From assembly GCA_009760855.2 (NCBI GenBank), contig WPIO01000052.1, forward strand, positions 124,001 through 188,000: 64,000 nt of DNA. The letters are read 5' to 3'. The position numbers and the translations under genes were made by a program. Positions 53,275-64,000 of this stretch are shown in pieces; the first letter of the stretch is position 1, and each line of letters opens with the position of its first letter. The notes beneath the pieces were generated by a model that searched no databases, was not told where the DNA came from, and worked only from the letters and a program-made list of their open reading frames with translations. Origin of the DNA: Cristatella mucedo (Eukaryota; Bryozoa; Phylactolaemata; Cristatellidae).

Positions 53275-53275
53275 A
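53091..53275. repeat. (AC)n-(AT)n microsatellite
   Basis: About 30 bases of AC repeat (53,098-53,127) run into about 140 bases of AT/TATA repeat with a few GT interruptions. Tyr-Ile repeat frames on both strands are artefacts. A perfect AT tract of this length can extrude a cruciform and is prone to length change. Confidence 0.95.
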
Positions 53276-54296
53276 TATGTATAAATCTATAAAGCATATA
53301 AGATATGACTGGAGTACTTGGCAACGTCAAAGAAGGTCGAAGTGTCACCATTTTCTCTTCATATAGATGTGTAACTCTAGCTGTGACCGGTGCTGTTGTC
53401 TCTCGTTCATTGCTTCTGCAAACCGAGTAACATCGAGGTGTGCACTGTTGACACTTCCATCTCATCCTACTGAGAAAACTGCTGACAATCAAGGTAGCAT
53501 TAGTGATAGTGCAGCTTGCATGTGAAAGTACTCATTATCAAGACCGTAAGCGACTCAAGGAGGTGCTGACAGGATCTGCATCTACCCACGGACCAATGCA
53601 AGCACCCATTAAGCCTTCACGGTTTAAAGTGGAAAGCTAAAAACCTACCTGATTCGTACAGCCTTTGCTCCGTTTAACTAGTCGGTTCATTATTAGCTGA
53701 ATTTCCTAAACTGCACTCCATAACTAAGGGCAACAGATAGCTTTCAGAACAATTTTTCTGCCTGCTTTGAGTGTTGACCTATGGCTAGTTTGATGCATGT
53801 TACCTGCTAGGGATCCTAGTAGCCAGCAGCCATGAGTGACTTCTTGCTTTCTCGTGCATGCTTGTCTATATGCGATAAATGAGCACTTTGTCATGCTTAT
53901 GTAACCTTGATACCTTGTGCGATACTAACTCAAGGTTTTTGTGCTCTTTCAGTGAGTTGTCAAGTGCATCGATAGAGATTTGTGTCTCATCGGTTACAAT
54001 ACAAACACTTTGCTGTTATTGTTATGTAGGGTCACTGGTCTCTCATTTAGCTTCATCTGCATGCATTCTGTATCCTGCACCTTGTTATTATTGCATTTAG
54101 CAAGCGTATAAACTCTAGAGGTTGCAGGCATACTTGATGTAGAGGCACGGCCTGTTGATTAGAGGCACTTAGAGGTACGGTCTGTTGATAGTCTAAATAA
54201 TTTGAGGTTTGGTAGAGGTACACTTGAATAATCTGAGTCAGGAGATTGGGTGTTACGATGTGAAGCTTGGTTAGGAAGCAGTACAGGTAAGCCGAA
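53276..54296. other. Intronic DNA, no gene seen
   Basis: No motif-bearing frame or known repeat. Likely part of the large host intron. Confidence 0.4.
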
Positions 54297-54480
54297 TGTA
54301 ATGTAATGTATCTCCGTCTGTAACTCCACAAAGTCATAAAGACCGCGTGGGCTGAAGCAAGAGAATGAAAGCAGTATCTCTTTCTAAGCACGCCCGAAGT
54401 GTAATGTGAGTGTATGTTACATAGCTGAAAGCAGGCAGACTAGCTGATGTGGTCATCTAGTCAAAGGTTGGTTTGGAAGT
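54297..54480 (-). mobile_element. Scraps of beta and alpha LINEs
   Basis: 54,297-54,350 is the beta 3' tail (GTAATGTAATGTATCTCCGTC, CACAAAGTCATAAAGACC). 54,418-54,480 is an alpha internal piece (TAGCTGAAAGCAGGCAGAC). Both are on the minus strand and too short to code. Confidence 0.7.
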
Positions 54481-54907
54481 GGATAATACTATTAGTACCG
54501 CTACGATGGGCACAATGAAATTGTCCCTGCCCAAAGGGTTTACAGTACTGATTGAATTAGACTTCAGTTCGCTATTTTATGGGAAATAAATGCAACCGTG
54601 CCGAGATTGTATCAGTAGGTTTACCTTTCTAGCCATGGCTTGTAGTCAAGCTCCCATGTCTTAGGTGGGCTGCCAGGTCATGCTCCGAGTCAAGCAGTTT
54701 CGATCTATTACTGTGCCACTGCCACGGCTACGTACCACCATGCCCAAATGCAATAGCAAATTATGCTTACAATAGCTCGTTCCTATTTAGCACCAACCCG
54801 CGTGTGTTTATGTTGGAGGTACTGCTGCTTCATCCAGTAGGCCTCACCTTAGACTTGCTCCTTTAGGATGACTACATATCTTTTGGGTGACCATTGAATT
54901 CCACCAG

Positions 54908-55029
54908 ATGCGATGACCTCTCGCGACGGCAGAAACTCTAATCAAGCGCCAAAACGTACTCATGGACCGAGTGTGTCAAAAAGTACTCATGGAGCGAGTG
55001 TGCCAACTCAAGGACACCGTTGGTCAAAG
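54908..55029 (+). CDS. Candidate exon 2 of NWD-like host gene
   Basis: Acceptor TTCCACCAG and donor AAAG|GTCTAT bound two bases plus 40 codons, open in the required frame. Product: MTSRDGRNSNQAPKR, then an imperfect repeat THGPSVSK / THGASVPT, and GHRWSK. The two-base start completes a codon with the single G left by the exon at 1,835-2,063, and it ends in phase 0 like the start of the exon at 59,839. The segment is polar and disordered-looking with no known domain. The polypyrimidine tract is weak, so the call depends mainly on phase and frame. Confidence 0.5.
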
Positions 55030-55124
55030 GTCTATACCTTGTGCAATGATGCACAATGTTGCTTAATTTTTGCTTCGTTTTTGACATTTTTGCATATTTA
55101 ATCATATCCTTTAATAAAAATAGT

Positions 55125-57975
55125 AATAATACATTTGTTATAACACCCTCAGATAACCCAATCTGTTTCTTGGCACTTTATATTTTCTGCAAAGGAAGCA
55201 TGATCGAACTGTTGAGTGGTAGCATGCTCACTGCCAATAAGTACAACGTGGCTAGAGGTGACATGCACAAGGTCAGCATGCGAATATGGTTAGTAATGGC
55301 AAGCACTTAGTCAGCACTCATAAGCTCACAAAGGCCGAATTGCATGGACTCACTCAATGATGTGATACATAGGTCAATTTTAACTTCTTTTTAAATGTAG
55401 TCAAGTCAGGGAATGTCGTGACTCAAGTCGGAAGTGAGTTCAGGATTTTGGAGCATATGAACTAAAGACATGCTCTCCAAAAGATTTGAGGTTCGAACAA
55501 GGTGTACATAAGCGTATCAATTTAGAAAGGTGGCTGCTATGATGCTTAGCCTGCTGGGGTGGGGGTAGATCAGATAGATCGGCTGTAGCCAAACTATGAA
55601 GGGACATACAGGTTAGTGACGGAACCTTGAAGTCGATGCGTGGCTTGACTGAGAGCCAGTGCAGGTCTTCGACGTTCGCGAAGGACAAGCCTATTTTAAG
55701 CAAGCTTCTGAATCAGCTGTAATCACCTGATTGCTGGTAGACCAGCAAGCAGTGAGTTACAGTAGTCGAGATGGGGTGTCACAAATGCATGAACACATTT
55801 CAATGTAGTATCCCAGTCAAAGTTACCCCAAGTTTTTCCAATGTTATGTAGCTGAAAGCAGGCAATCTTGACTGTGAAGCTCACATAGTCGTCTAATGGC
55901 TAGTCCTTCCGAACAGGACACCTAGATTTCTTGCAGATGCAAAGGGAGGCTTGCAGGCAGTGCCAATTTTGAGCGTTTGATTTTCCAGTTTCTGAATTAC
56001 ACTTGGTTTCCTCATAATTAGTGAGTTGATTTTATCATCATGTTATTAAGGAACGTTTGCTGCCATCTATTTGCTGATGTCATTAATACATGCAGCAAGG
56101 GAGTTAGGAGAAGTCGACATGCTGGAGGGATGGGAGGCATCAAAGCAAAGTTACACCTGAGTGTCATCTGGGTAGGAGAGAAAGCCAAGATTGAGCTTGG
56201 CAATTACATCGGCAAGAATGCGAGTATAAGCCGTGAAAGGATCCTGACTAAGCATGGTTTTCTGAGGTACCCCGTACTTTAGCAGCTCCTCGGATGATAT
56301 TTTTCCGTTCACTTCGATACTCTGGAGTCTCTCTCACACTGAGATAGGGCCAGAACTATTGCAGTGCAGCACCTGTAATGCCCTGGCAGGATGAGAAGCG
56401 CTTTAGAAGGACTTGATGACACATTAAAGCTACCGAAAGATCTAGCAAAACGAGCTGGGAGACTCTCCCTAAGTCTGCATTCCAAAGAAGGTCGCTGTAC
56501 ATCCGAAGCAGTACTAACTCTGGGGAGTGATTATCTCTAAAGCCAGACTGGAACTTACTAGCTACTTGTGAGATTTCAATGTATTAGTTCAGCTGGTCTA
56601 ATACTAATATCAATAATAATAATGCATTTGATGTAGCATGCTCAGAGAACCTAACCTGTTTCTAGGTACTTTACTTCGCTGCAAAGGAAGCACGATCAAA
56701 TGGTTGGAGGTATCATGCTCGATAATCAACAAGAATAAAAATGTTAGGTGTTATGCACAGGGTCGGCTTGCAAGTTTAATTAGTGGCGGCATGCACAGTG
56801 TAAGCAGGCATAAGCACATAAAGGACGGATCATGGGGAGCCGCTAAATAGTGTGACAAAAAGATGCACTTTTTTAAATGTTGGCAAGTCAGGAGATGTCG
56901 TGACGCAAGTCGGGAGTGAGTTCCAGGTTTTCGGAGGATAACAACTTAAACCACAGTCTCCAAAGGACGCGAGAATTGTATGAGGTATGGGTAAACATTT
57001 CGATTCTGGAAAGCAAGGGGTGCGATGCGTCGTCGGGTGGGCAGTAGATCTGATAGATAGGCTGGAGCCAAAGAATAAATGGACCTAAAAGTGAGTGACA
57101 AAACGTTGAAGTCGATCCGTCACTTTACTGATAGCCAGTGCAGGTCGGCGAGAAATGGTGTGATTTGGCAACTGGGAGGCTCAAGACAAACAAGCCTAGC
57201 TGTAGAGTTTTGAACCAGCTGTAATCGCCTGATTGCACATGCCGGTAGGCCAGCAAGCAGTGAGTTACAGAAGTCAAGACGGGATGTCAAAAATGCATGG
57301 ACCAACTTAGACGTGGTATCCCTGTCTAAACAAGCCTGAATTCCAGCAGTGTTATGTGGCCGAAAGTAGGCAGACTTCACTGTGGATCTGTTGTAGTCGT
57401 CTAATGAGAGGTCGTTTTGGAACATGACACCTCGATTTCCTGCAGATTCAACAGTAGATATGGTGGCAGAGCCGGGTTTGAGAGTTAAAGAGTTTTTAGT
57501 TAAATTTCTAAATAGCACTCGGTCTGCCATGGCTTGTTCGAGTATCTTTGATAGGAACAGTAGAAGGGAAGCTGGTTGGAAGTTAGTCAAGATCTCTTGG
57601 TCTAATATCGCTTTCTTGAGTAGTGGCCTGCCTAAAGCCTTTTTGAAAGGTTCCGGGTCACGACCTGAAGCTGATGACATATTTATGATGTTACTTATGC
57701 ATGGCAGCAGCAGATCTATGCATCATAGAAGTCGGTCAGTGGGTGTAGCTCTGGAAGACTAGCCTTCTTTGATTTGGACATGAACTTATGGATGAGGTCA
57801 CTCATGGCCTCCTTGAATGTAAACATTAAGTTTGGGCACGGAATTGAGGGACATGATTCCAGTGAGAATGCTGCCACCCTAGGAGAGTCGGGTCATGCAC
57901 TTGATCCACAAGAGAAAATCAGTCAGTGCACGAAGTGAGATGCTGAAGGCATCAGATGAGTTATCAAAATGAGTT
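55125..57975 (-). mobile_element. LINE family alpha, minus strand, interrupted by another alpha
   Basis: The tail (GTAATAATACATTTGTTATAACACCCTCAGA) starts near 55,125. The copy runs to about 56,603, breaks off within the RT region at GTTCAGCTGGTC, and resumes at about 57,524 with TCTGCCATGGCTTG to about 57,975. Minus-strand coding pieces lie at 55,440-55,703 and 57,525-57,680 (the latter: KKALGRPLLKKAILDQEILT and SLLLFLSKILEQAMADR). Confidence 0.75.
56604..57523 (-). mobile_element. Nested alpha LINE, 5'-truncated
   Basis: Starts with TAATATCAATAATAATAATGC (tail) inside the larger copy and ends at about CACTCGG, where the host LINE continues with TCTGCC. Minus-strand text: LDRDTTSKLVHAFLTSRLDF and ACAIRRLQLVQNSTARLV near 57,195-57,320. 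Because the outer copy continues directly, an open frame of 186 codons spans both LINEs (57,120-57,680) by chance. Confidence 0.75.
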
Positions 57976-59309
57976 TTTAAAATCATCAAAAACGAGGACT
58001 GATCCTGAAGAATTATGTTTCTGATTGGTCGGAAATGAATAATTAATATAAACCTTTTTCTTGCAGTTGTTTTGTACTTTCTGATGACAAAGTATAAGTA
58101 GCCCTAGTTGCCAACAGCAGCTTTACAGATTTCCTGTTTTGCAGCTTCTATCTGCATGCATTTTGTTTGTAGGCATACTTCACATTAAGGCTGTCCTTTG
58201 CATTATGGGCACTGATCTCTAGCTGTAACATGATGAAATGTATTGTGCTATTGTTTTAACCTGTCGGGACTTGGTAAGTAAGAGATGGTCAGCATGCCTA
58301 AAATCCCACTTTCGTGGCCGAAATGGCCTTGGTCAATAAATCTGGCCGAAAGGGCTTTTTTTAAAGTGTCTCTTTTCATTGCAATAAAGTCAATGCTGTG
58401 ATAAGCATTTGAATCTTACAAGCATACATGTTGTCTAGCTTAGGTAACTAAAGTGTTCTGTTATTCTATAGTTATCTGGTCGTCTGTCATATCGTCTGTC
58501 TATTAACTAGAAAGCTCGATTGGTCGGCATGTTACCAATAATTATTACAATTTTGTATAATAGTAATTGACACTTATAACACGATTTGATAACCAAAGCT
58601 CTGTACATACATTTCTCAGAGACTGGAGAGAACAAATAAAAATTTGTTTGTGAGATTAACATGCACTCTTGCATCATGCGCAAGCTTAAAAAGCGATTTA
58701 CACTAACGAAGCAAATGATGGGAGGAATCTATGGGGCTTTATTTTCCGTTTAAATATCGGTAAGTTAATGGATGTCGTAATGTCAGTCAGGTGGCAAGTT
58801 CTAGGCTTTTGTGCAGAGAAACTAGAATGCGATAGTCGAGAAGGATTTTAGACACAATTAGCATGTCATAAGCCACCCAATTGTTGCTCACTCTGGTGCT
58901 TTGCTCAGAGGTAACGTTGAGTTATCGACACAGGGCAAAGCAGATGATGTTACTAGCCAAAAAAAAGTTGCATATACAAAAGAAATTACAACCGAAGGTG
59001 TGTAAAAGTCCCAACAAGGATAGGCCATGTCAAACCTTGGGGCTGCTGCAAGATTTTTCATTTCATTGCTGTGGATCAGGAGTAATTTCCTGGTTATTGT
59101 GTGTATTGGCCTACCCCTGCTCTATAAATGAACATGACCCAAACCATGTTGCTAGGGAAGCTGTTGAAATCTGGCCAAGTCAGTATGGGTTTGGAAACTA
59201 ATCCAGTGCTTGTTTCCTATGTTAGGGCTTTAAAGATGCAATCACATCATCACACTATCCTTTTTTCAGAAAACAATGTGTTAATCCATGGTCTGCATCC
59301 CGATAAATA
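57976..59309. other. Intronic DNA, no gene seen
   Basis: AT-rich. Some short LINE-like words (for example around 58,740-58,850) hint at very old alpha fragments on the minus strand, but the match is too weak to annotate. No exon is supported. Confidence 0.4.
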
Positions 59310-59700
59310 GTATCATGTTGTGGACAATAAATCAGCTGTCCCATTCCTCCGCTTAAAGACAGTTGGCGACAGAAGCTTTAGCTCTGCAGGTCCGAGACTG
59401 TGGAACTCGCTTCCACAATTCTTACGCAACGACATCTACTCTCCTGATGCCGACTATGGCACATCTTTTTCAGCGGTCCTGAACTGCTACTTCTATGCTA
59501 CTCACTACCTCAACTGCTCTCCTAACTCTGCTATGCTTCCCACTTTCTCTCTGTTGCGTGAGACGAAGTCTGTTGGCTACCGAATGCGTACCGAAAGCCG
59601 CTTAGGCTGTGAGTGCGCTATACAAAACTCTCCTGCGTAGCACCCACATGGTCTTTATGACTTTGTGGAGTTACTGACGGAGATACATTACATCATTGCT
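59310..59700 (+). mobile_element. LINE family beta 3' fragment
   Basis: Begins at GTGGACAATAAATCAGCTGTCCC and ends at GACGGAGATACATTACATC. It encodes the last conserved block of the LINE protein (FSSAGPRLWNSLPQFLRND near 59,380-59,436) and the 3' untranslated region. It lies in the host intron 139 bases upstream of exon 3. Confidence 0.85.
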
Positions 59701-59838
59701 ATGTCTATTTGCATCCCCGTGTTTTGAACTTCGTATTCTTCATTGCGTGATCTCATGGCATGTGATGTTTATGGTGTTTTGTGTATTTTGATGGCACAAA
59801 AATCAGATGATCATACCCATCCAATACGATTTTTGCAG

Positions 59839-60004
59839 CAACTTGCCAGAAAGGCTAGTAAACATCTGAGTCCAGCTATCGCAGCAACAGAATGGATTCC
59901 CAAGGAAGAAGACCTGGAGAGCTATATTCTTTCCGGCAGGGTGAAACATTTGCCTAAAAGAAATCCAAAAGTTGTACGAATATTCTTGAGTTCTACTTTC
60001 TCAG
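59839..60004 (+). CDS. Exon 3 of NACHT/WD-repeat (NWD1/TEP1-like) host gene
   Basis: Acceptor ATTTTTGCAG and donor CAG|GTAGGC bound 55 codons plus one base. The end of the exon reads KVVRIFLSSTFS, the opening strand of the domain that precedes NACHT in NWD1-, TEP1- and related STAND proteins (usual form: RVFxSSTFxDM). Upstream is a charged linker, WIPKEEDLESYILSGR. The exon leaves a single G that joins AT of the exon at 62,728 to make Asp, restoring the expected D-M. Such proteins are large intracellular scaffolds or sensors. Coding stops soon after the donor if unspliced. Confidence 0.85.
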
Positions 60005-60261
60005 GTAGGCTGACCACCTGTATGCTGTTTCTCCAATATCTTATGCCATGTCTTTGCATCTGGATTACAACCTGGCTGCTAGCATTGCTTTGCGATTTTC
60101 TGAGGTTTTCTGGATGGTCACCAAATGGAAAGACTGTTAAGCCATTTCACCTGGTTCATGATCAATTGATCTGCTGCCTGCTAGTCGGAATATTGTAAGC
60201 TTCGCTGAACTCACCTATCCAGAAAAGTATTTGCTAAAAATATACTACCCGATTTATCAGT

Positions 60262-60408
60262 CTTTTTTTGAATAGCAAGTGACGAGCCATAAAGGCTGTG
60301 ACCACAGCTTGCAGCTGCAATAAAGGGTCGCCCACGGTAGGATTCGAACCCATGACCTAGGGACCGAGGTGTTGAAGAGCAACCGCCTAACCTAGTGTGC
60401 CATCAGTG
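60262..60408 (-). repeat. tRNA-derived SINE with exact B box
   Basis: On the minus strand, GGCACACTAGGTTAGGCGG at the head and an exact B box GGTTCGAATCC at about 60,341-60,351 (reverse complement of GGATTCGAACC) mark a tRNA-derived SINE. It lies in the intron between exons 3 and 4. It is the best copy for defining the family. Confidence 0.85.
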
Positions 60409-61091
60409 AACAGTCCTTTGCATGCTTATGCATGCTTGCACTGTACATGCTATCACTGAGTAATTGATTCTTCCTTTGCAGCATATTTACATTGCGCAGA
60501 AAGAGAATTACTTAAGCTCTCTTATAATGCAATGCAAGTGTTGTATTAGTAATATTCACTACCCTTGACTTTTAATGTAGGGATTTTGACAGGTTCATGT
60601 CAAGTGGACAATACTTTTTTTGCTTTTCCTAATAAACCGTAACACAAACGTGTAAAATGCCTGCGTTTCTGTCTAGTACCACAAAGCTCTAAGGTCAATG
60701 AATGTTGGACTGTGGACGTTGACATATATATTGAGCCTAAGGTTCTGGCGACCGTGGACTCCAAACCGTGGCAAACTCTTGTAAACACATGCAGCCTTAC
60801 TGCATTTCTTGACTTTGTAGACCAAGCTAGCAGCTATATTCGGAGCTGGCTGTACAGACAAGGCAGCTGATTTAGGAGTTGAGAGCAAGGAATTTTTGAC
60901 GTTTGCAATCATCAAAGCAGCGATATGTTCACATTGCCTTGTAGGGTGTCAGTTTGCAGCTACGTAATGGCTGTTTTTAACTGTGCAATGGCTGTGTGTT
61001 ATTCCTGTCACCTACATGGACTCCCCAGGGCTCAGGCTGCAACACGTCTTCTTAATCGTTGTTTATCTAACGACACGACAACGTGCAGTGA
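60409..61091. other. Intron 3 DNA, no gene seen
   Basis: A short alpha-LINE-like tail word set (GCATGCTTATGCATGCTTGC, TTTGCAGCATATTTACATTGCGC) occurs near 60,420-60,540. Nothing else is recognised. Confidence 0.4.
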
Positions 61092-62135
61092 TGAAATGCA
61101 ATGTATTGTATCTCCTTCTGTGATTCCACAAAGCGATAAAGACTATGTTGGTGTTACTCAGGAGAGTTTTGCATAGCACACTCACAGCCTAAGCAGCTTT
61201 CGGTACGCATTCGGTAGCTTACATAACTTCATCTCAAGCAACAAAGAGAAAGTGGGAAGCATAGTAGAGTAATGAGCAGTTGAGGAAGTGATTAGCATGG
61301 AAATAGTAGCTCAGAACCGCTGAAAAAATGAGACATATTCGGCAGTAGGAGAGTAGCTGTCGTTGCATAAGAATTGTGGAAACGAGTTCCACAGTCTAGG
61401 ACCTGCAGAACTAAAGCTTCTGCTGCCAACGGTCTTCAAGCAGAAAAATGGAGCAGTTATTTTATTGTTCATACAGGGCCTGAGGGCACGAAGAGACTGA
61501 AACTGGTGCAGCAGTTCAGCTAGGTATGGAGCATCCAAGCCATGGCAGGCCTTTTGGGTCAGTGTAAGAACTTTGCTCTGTATCCGTTGATCAACCGGCA
61601 GCCATCCTAGCTCTTTTAGCAAAGGAGACATGTGGTCAAACCTCTGAGAGTTGAAAACTAGCCTTGCAGCAATATTCATGGCCAGCTGCTGTGGCCTAGT
61701 TGCTTTCTTTGGTAGCCCAGCCAAAAGGGCGTTACAATAATCAAGCTGAGACAAATCTCAGGAGCTAGTTACATTTTTTGCAAGGGAGTGTGGAAGATAG
61801 CTCTTAATTTTAGGTAGGGATCGGATGTGATGGCAAGCTGTAGAAGGCAATCTTCTGAATGAAGCTTTTAAAATTGAGGCAGCTGTCAAAAACGACACCT
61901 AAATTTTGAGCAAGTGTCGATGGTCGCACGACAGCATCACCTATTAGAAGAGCAAAGCCATTTAATTCAGCCAGATGCTTAATGTGTACTGTGAGCAGCA
62001 GTTCGGTTTTATTGTCATTTTGTTTCGAGATGTTTTCTGAAATCCAGGATCTAATGTCGGCAAAGCAAGCATTCAGTTTATCAGTCACTGCAGCATATTC
62101 CGAAGGAAACCTAAAATGAGCATCGTAACAGTAAA
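61092..62135 (-). mobile_element. LINE family beta, 5'-truncated, minus strand
   Basis: From tail (TGCAATGTATTGTATCTCC) to about 62,135. Minus-strand coding pieces: 61,311-61,754 (SQLDYCNALLAGLPKKATRP, GWLPVDQRIQSKVLTL, FSSAGPRLWNSFPQFL) and 61,810-62,088 (KLNACFADIRSWISENI, NDNKTELLL). It gives the uninterrupted order used to recognise the nested insert at 4,952. Located in host intron 3. Confidence 0.85.
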
Positions 62136-62727
62136 AACAGAGAAGACTCTATCGTTTTGTCAAAGATGATTTGAACTAATAAACGCCGAAAACCAGAGAT
62201 GATATATGCAATATTTCATACCATAATCATTACATTTTTATACCGGTCGACTGGTTTCTACCCACACTATTAGTAATATATTGAAGCATTTTCAGAGTTT
62301 TTCGTTTATCTCATGGGTTTAAGGAAGCCAAAATTAGCCCAAACAACTTATTCTGTCTCTTGCATTCCAGAGGACAGCTGAAATGGTTTTTAAAGGGAGT
62401 TTAACCAGAATTATGTTGACGAATGTCCATGTAAATTTATTATTTTATTTGTATCCTGTCCAGATCCTGTACTGAAGTCATGAACTTCTAACTTCATTCC
62501 AAAATCTAACCAGATATTTTGTTCATCATCTATGATTGATTTTTAGCTGCCTGGTCGCCCTATGTTTGTTTCCATGCGAAGACAGTAGATAGCCTGATTC
62601 CAGTGCTGTTAGCCATAAACCTGCTTTAACGCTCTAAGCATTCTATCGAAGACTTTAGAGAGGGACATTAGCAGTTGAGATGCAGTTCATTGTAATTTTA
62701 TTGGGAATGCTGTAATCTATATTTTAG
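62136..62727. other. Intron 3 DNA, no gene seen
   Basis: AT-rich sequence ending in CTATATTTTAG, the acceptor of exon 4. No repeat recognised. Confidence 0.45.
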
Positions 62728-62816
62728 ATATGTACATAGAAAGAAATGCTTTATTCAAACACGTGTATCCCCGACTTCAGATGTATTGCAACACCAAGTA
62801 TGATATGGAGTTTCAG
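62728..62816 (+). CDS. Exon 4 of NACHT/WD-repeat host gene
   Basis: Two bases plus 29 codons between acceptor CTATATTTTAG and donor TTTCAG|GTCAGT. It reads ERNALFKHVYPRLQMYC and ends YDMEFQ. This is the helix after the SSTFSDM motif of NWD1/TEP1-like proteins, in which a conserved E-R-x-x-L is followed by an aromatic-P-x-L pair. The phase fits both neighbours exactly. Confidence 0.88.
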
Positions 62817-63824
62817 GTCAGTCGTCTTCTGTCGCAAGCTAACTCAAGGAAAGTTTCTTATCTGAGTTCGTATAGTTCTCGATGTACTAATACCACAGAA
62901 AAACTTCTTCTTTCCACATTTAACGTGAAATGTAATCAAATTTATTATCGTTGCTTTCTGAGGCCTCAGTTGTCACGTAGCTATTACCTTATGTAAAATT
63001 TAGCCGTATTATGCCAGCAATAAATTGATGAGTGCCCTGCATACTTTTGTATTGTGTCTGTCAAACTTTCCCTAGAAAACATGCCGTGTGGTCTTTAGAT
63101 ATGTTAGCGGTCTGTTCTGGTAGAGGCTGCAGAAAATTTTCCAGAGAAGAATGAAGCTCAAGTTGTTGTCGGATGTCTTTCTTGTTGCCTGCTGACAACA
63201 ATGCAATGAAGATGTGACTGCCCAGGTGCTTGCAGTTGACTATCATGGTCACGAAGCTTTTCAGGATGTAGCTTGTCACAATGCTCTCTGTTTGATTAAG
63301 TGGCCAAGTAGAATTACTCATATTTTGACAAATAAACCATTGTTAATTGGTTCAATGGTTCTTCCTTTGGCTTATCAACCTGAGGAAGCATTTCCCAAAT
63401 GATCGTGTAGCTAAATAAGTGGCATGTGTCAGTACATACTGACCGGTTGACTAGCCCTGTAGCCCTCTAGTTGTATGACAAGATTGCTCATGGAATTTGA
63501 AGTGCAGTAAAAGAATTAACCCAGATTATTTTAAATATAACAGAGTATTACTATTTGTACCCAGCTTTTGACAAGTGCTTTGATTTTCTTACGTGGGGGG
63601 GCTTGTGATTCTTACCATTTTGATGTATTTTGTTCCTTGTCCAGCTGTTGTACACAAGTTTTGTTGTCAATCGTAAGTTTGTACTAGTATGCAGACACAG
63701 AAAAGTCGTTCAGACAATTTCTGCTTTTTTGAAGTATTACCAGGTGCTTTGATCGCTTACTTCCACTTCCTTTCCAACTTCTTCTTATGCTCTTCATGTG
63801 CAGTAAATTTGCCTCGACTTCCAG
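62817..63824. other. Intron 4 of host gene
   Basis: About 1 kb without recognised repeats or motif-bearing frames. It ends with a pyrimidine-containing CGACTTCCAG acceptor. Confidence 0.6.
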
Positions 63825-63941
63825 GTCGTCGACATGCGCTGGGGGGTTCGCAGCACGGCCACGAATGATCACTCTGGTGCCAAACTGTGCATGACTGAGC
63901 TTAAGATATGCCAGGAAGAATCTTTGGGGCCAAACTTTGTG
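63825..63941 (+). CDS. Exon 5 of NACHT/WD-repeat host gene
   Basis: Thirty-nine codons in phase 0 at both ends, acceptor CTTCCAG, donor GTACGT. Starts VVDMRWGVR, the signature strand of this domain (usually VDMRWGV), and ends with CMTELKICQEESLGPNFV, which matches the conserved LxEIxxCQxxSxGPxF segment. Exons 3-5 together form the N-terminal part of the domain that sits before NACHT; the rest lies beyond the window. Confidence 0.9.
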
Positions 63942-64000
63942 GTACGTTAAACGCTTTGACGAGATTCAAAAGCAGTCGGCTGCTCCTTTGATGACCTTGC

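Noticed and set aside
53094-53492. Tyr-Ile repeat frames on both strands
   Set aside because: Translation of the AT/AC microsatellite.
57424-57762. Plus-strand 112-codon frame
   Set aside because: Antisense shadow of minus-strand alpha LINE coding sequence.
60261-60410. Functional tRNA gene
   Set aside because: It has a B box, but the rest does not fold as a complete tRNA in my reading and the same sequence is repeated with SINE tails.
1-64000. CRISPR arrays or bacterial operons
   Set aside because: No regularly spaced repeats, and the gene content is animal nuclear and Polinton-like.

Overview
The window looks like nuclear DNA of an animal, most likely an aquatic invertebrate; I cannot name the species. 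The evidence is a split gene with GT/AG introns, degraded CR1/L2-type LINEs in two families, tRNA-derived SINEs, microsatellites, and two Polinton/Maverick (adintovirus-like) DNA elements. Nothing looks bacterial.

Host gene. Five short exons on the + strand (1,835-2,063; 54,908-55,029; 59,839-60,004; 62,728-62,816; 63,825-63,941) join in one open frame with matching intron phases. The last three encode the start of a NACHT/WD-repeat (NWD1/TEP1-like) protein: the SSTFSDM-type motif, then ERNALFKHVYPRLQ, then VVDMRWGV. If the first two exons belong to it, everything from 2.1 to 54.9 kb lies in one intron of about 53 kb.

Layout. 1-14.6 kb: LINE and SINE wreckage. LINE family alpha ends in (ATT)n and family beta in (ATTAC)n; alpha copies are nested inside beta and inside other alpha copies. 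15.2-21.5 kb: a GC-rich, unclassified repeat called U here, in tandem and inverted pieces. 21.5-28.9 kb: Polinton A, AT-rich, with a broken protein-primed DNA polymerase B, two duplicated small genes and a LINE insertion; its right part is missing. 28.9-31.9 kb: inverted U copies. 31.9-50.8 kb: Polinton B, about 18.9 kb with terminal inverted repeats of about 200 bp, inserted into a U copy that resumes at 50.8 kb. 51-58 kb: unassigned DNA, a long AC/AT microsatellite and nested alpha LINEs. 58-64 kb: the host exons with intronic LINEs and SINEs.

Polinton B keeps remnants of a virus-like gene set: DNA polymerase B, a hydrophobic virion-type protein, a phospholipase A2-like protein, an adenain-type protease, a DUF5679-like zinc protein, a packaging ATPase, two tandem penton-like proteins, a double-jelly-roll major capsid protein, a fibre, and a DDE integrase with its C-terminal domain. 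Several unknown proteins accompany these. Nearly all genes carry stops or frameshifts, so the element is a molecular fossil. Many Polinton genes in both elements start 1-8 bases after the motif TATAGA, and two divergent gene pairs share or abut such motifs, suggesting a common virus-like promoter with very short leaders.
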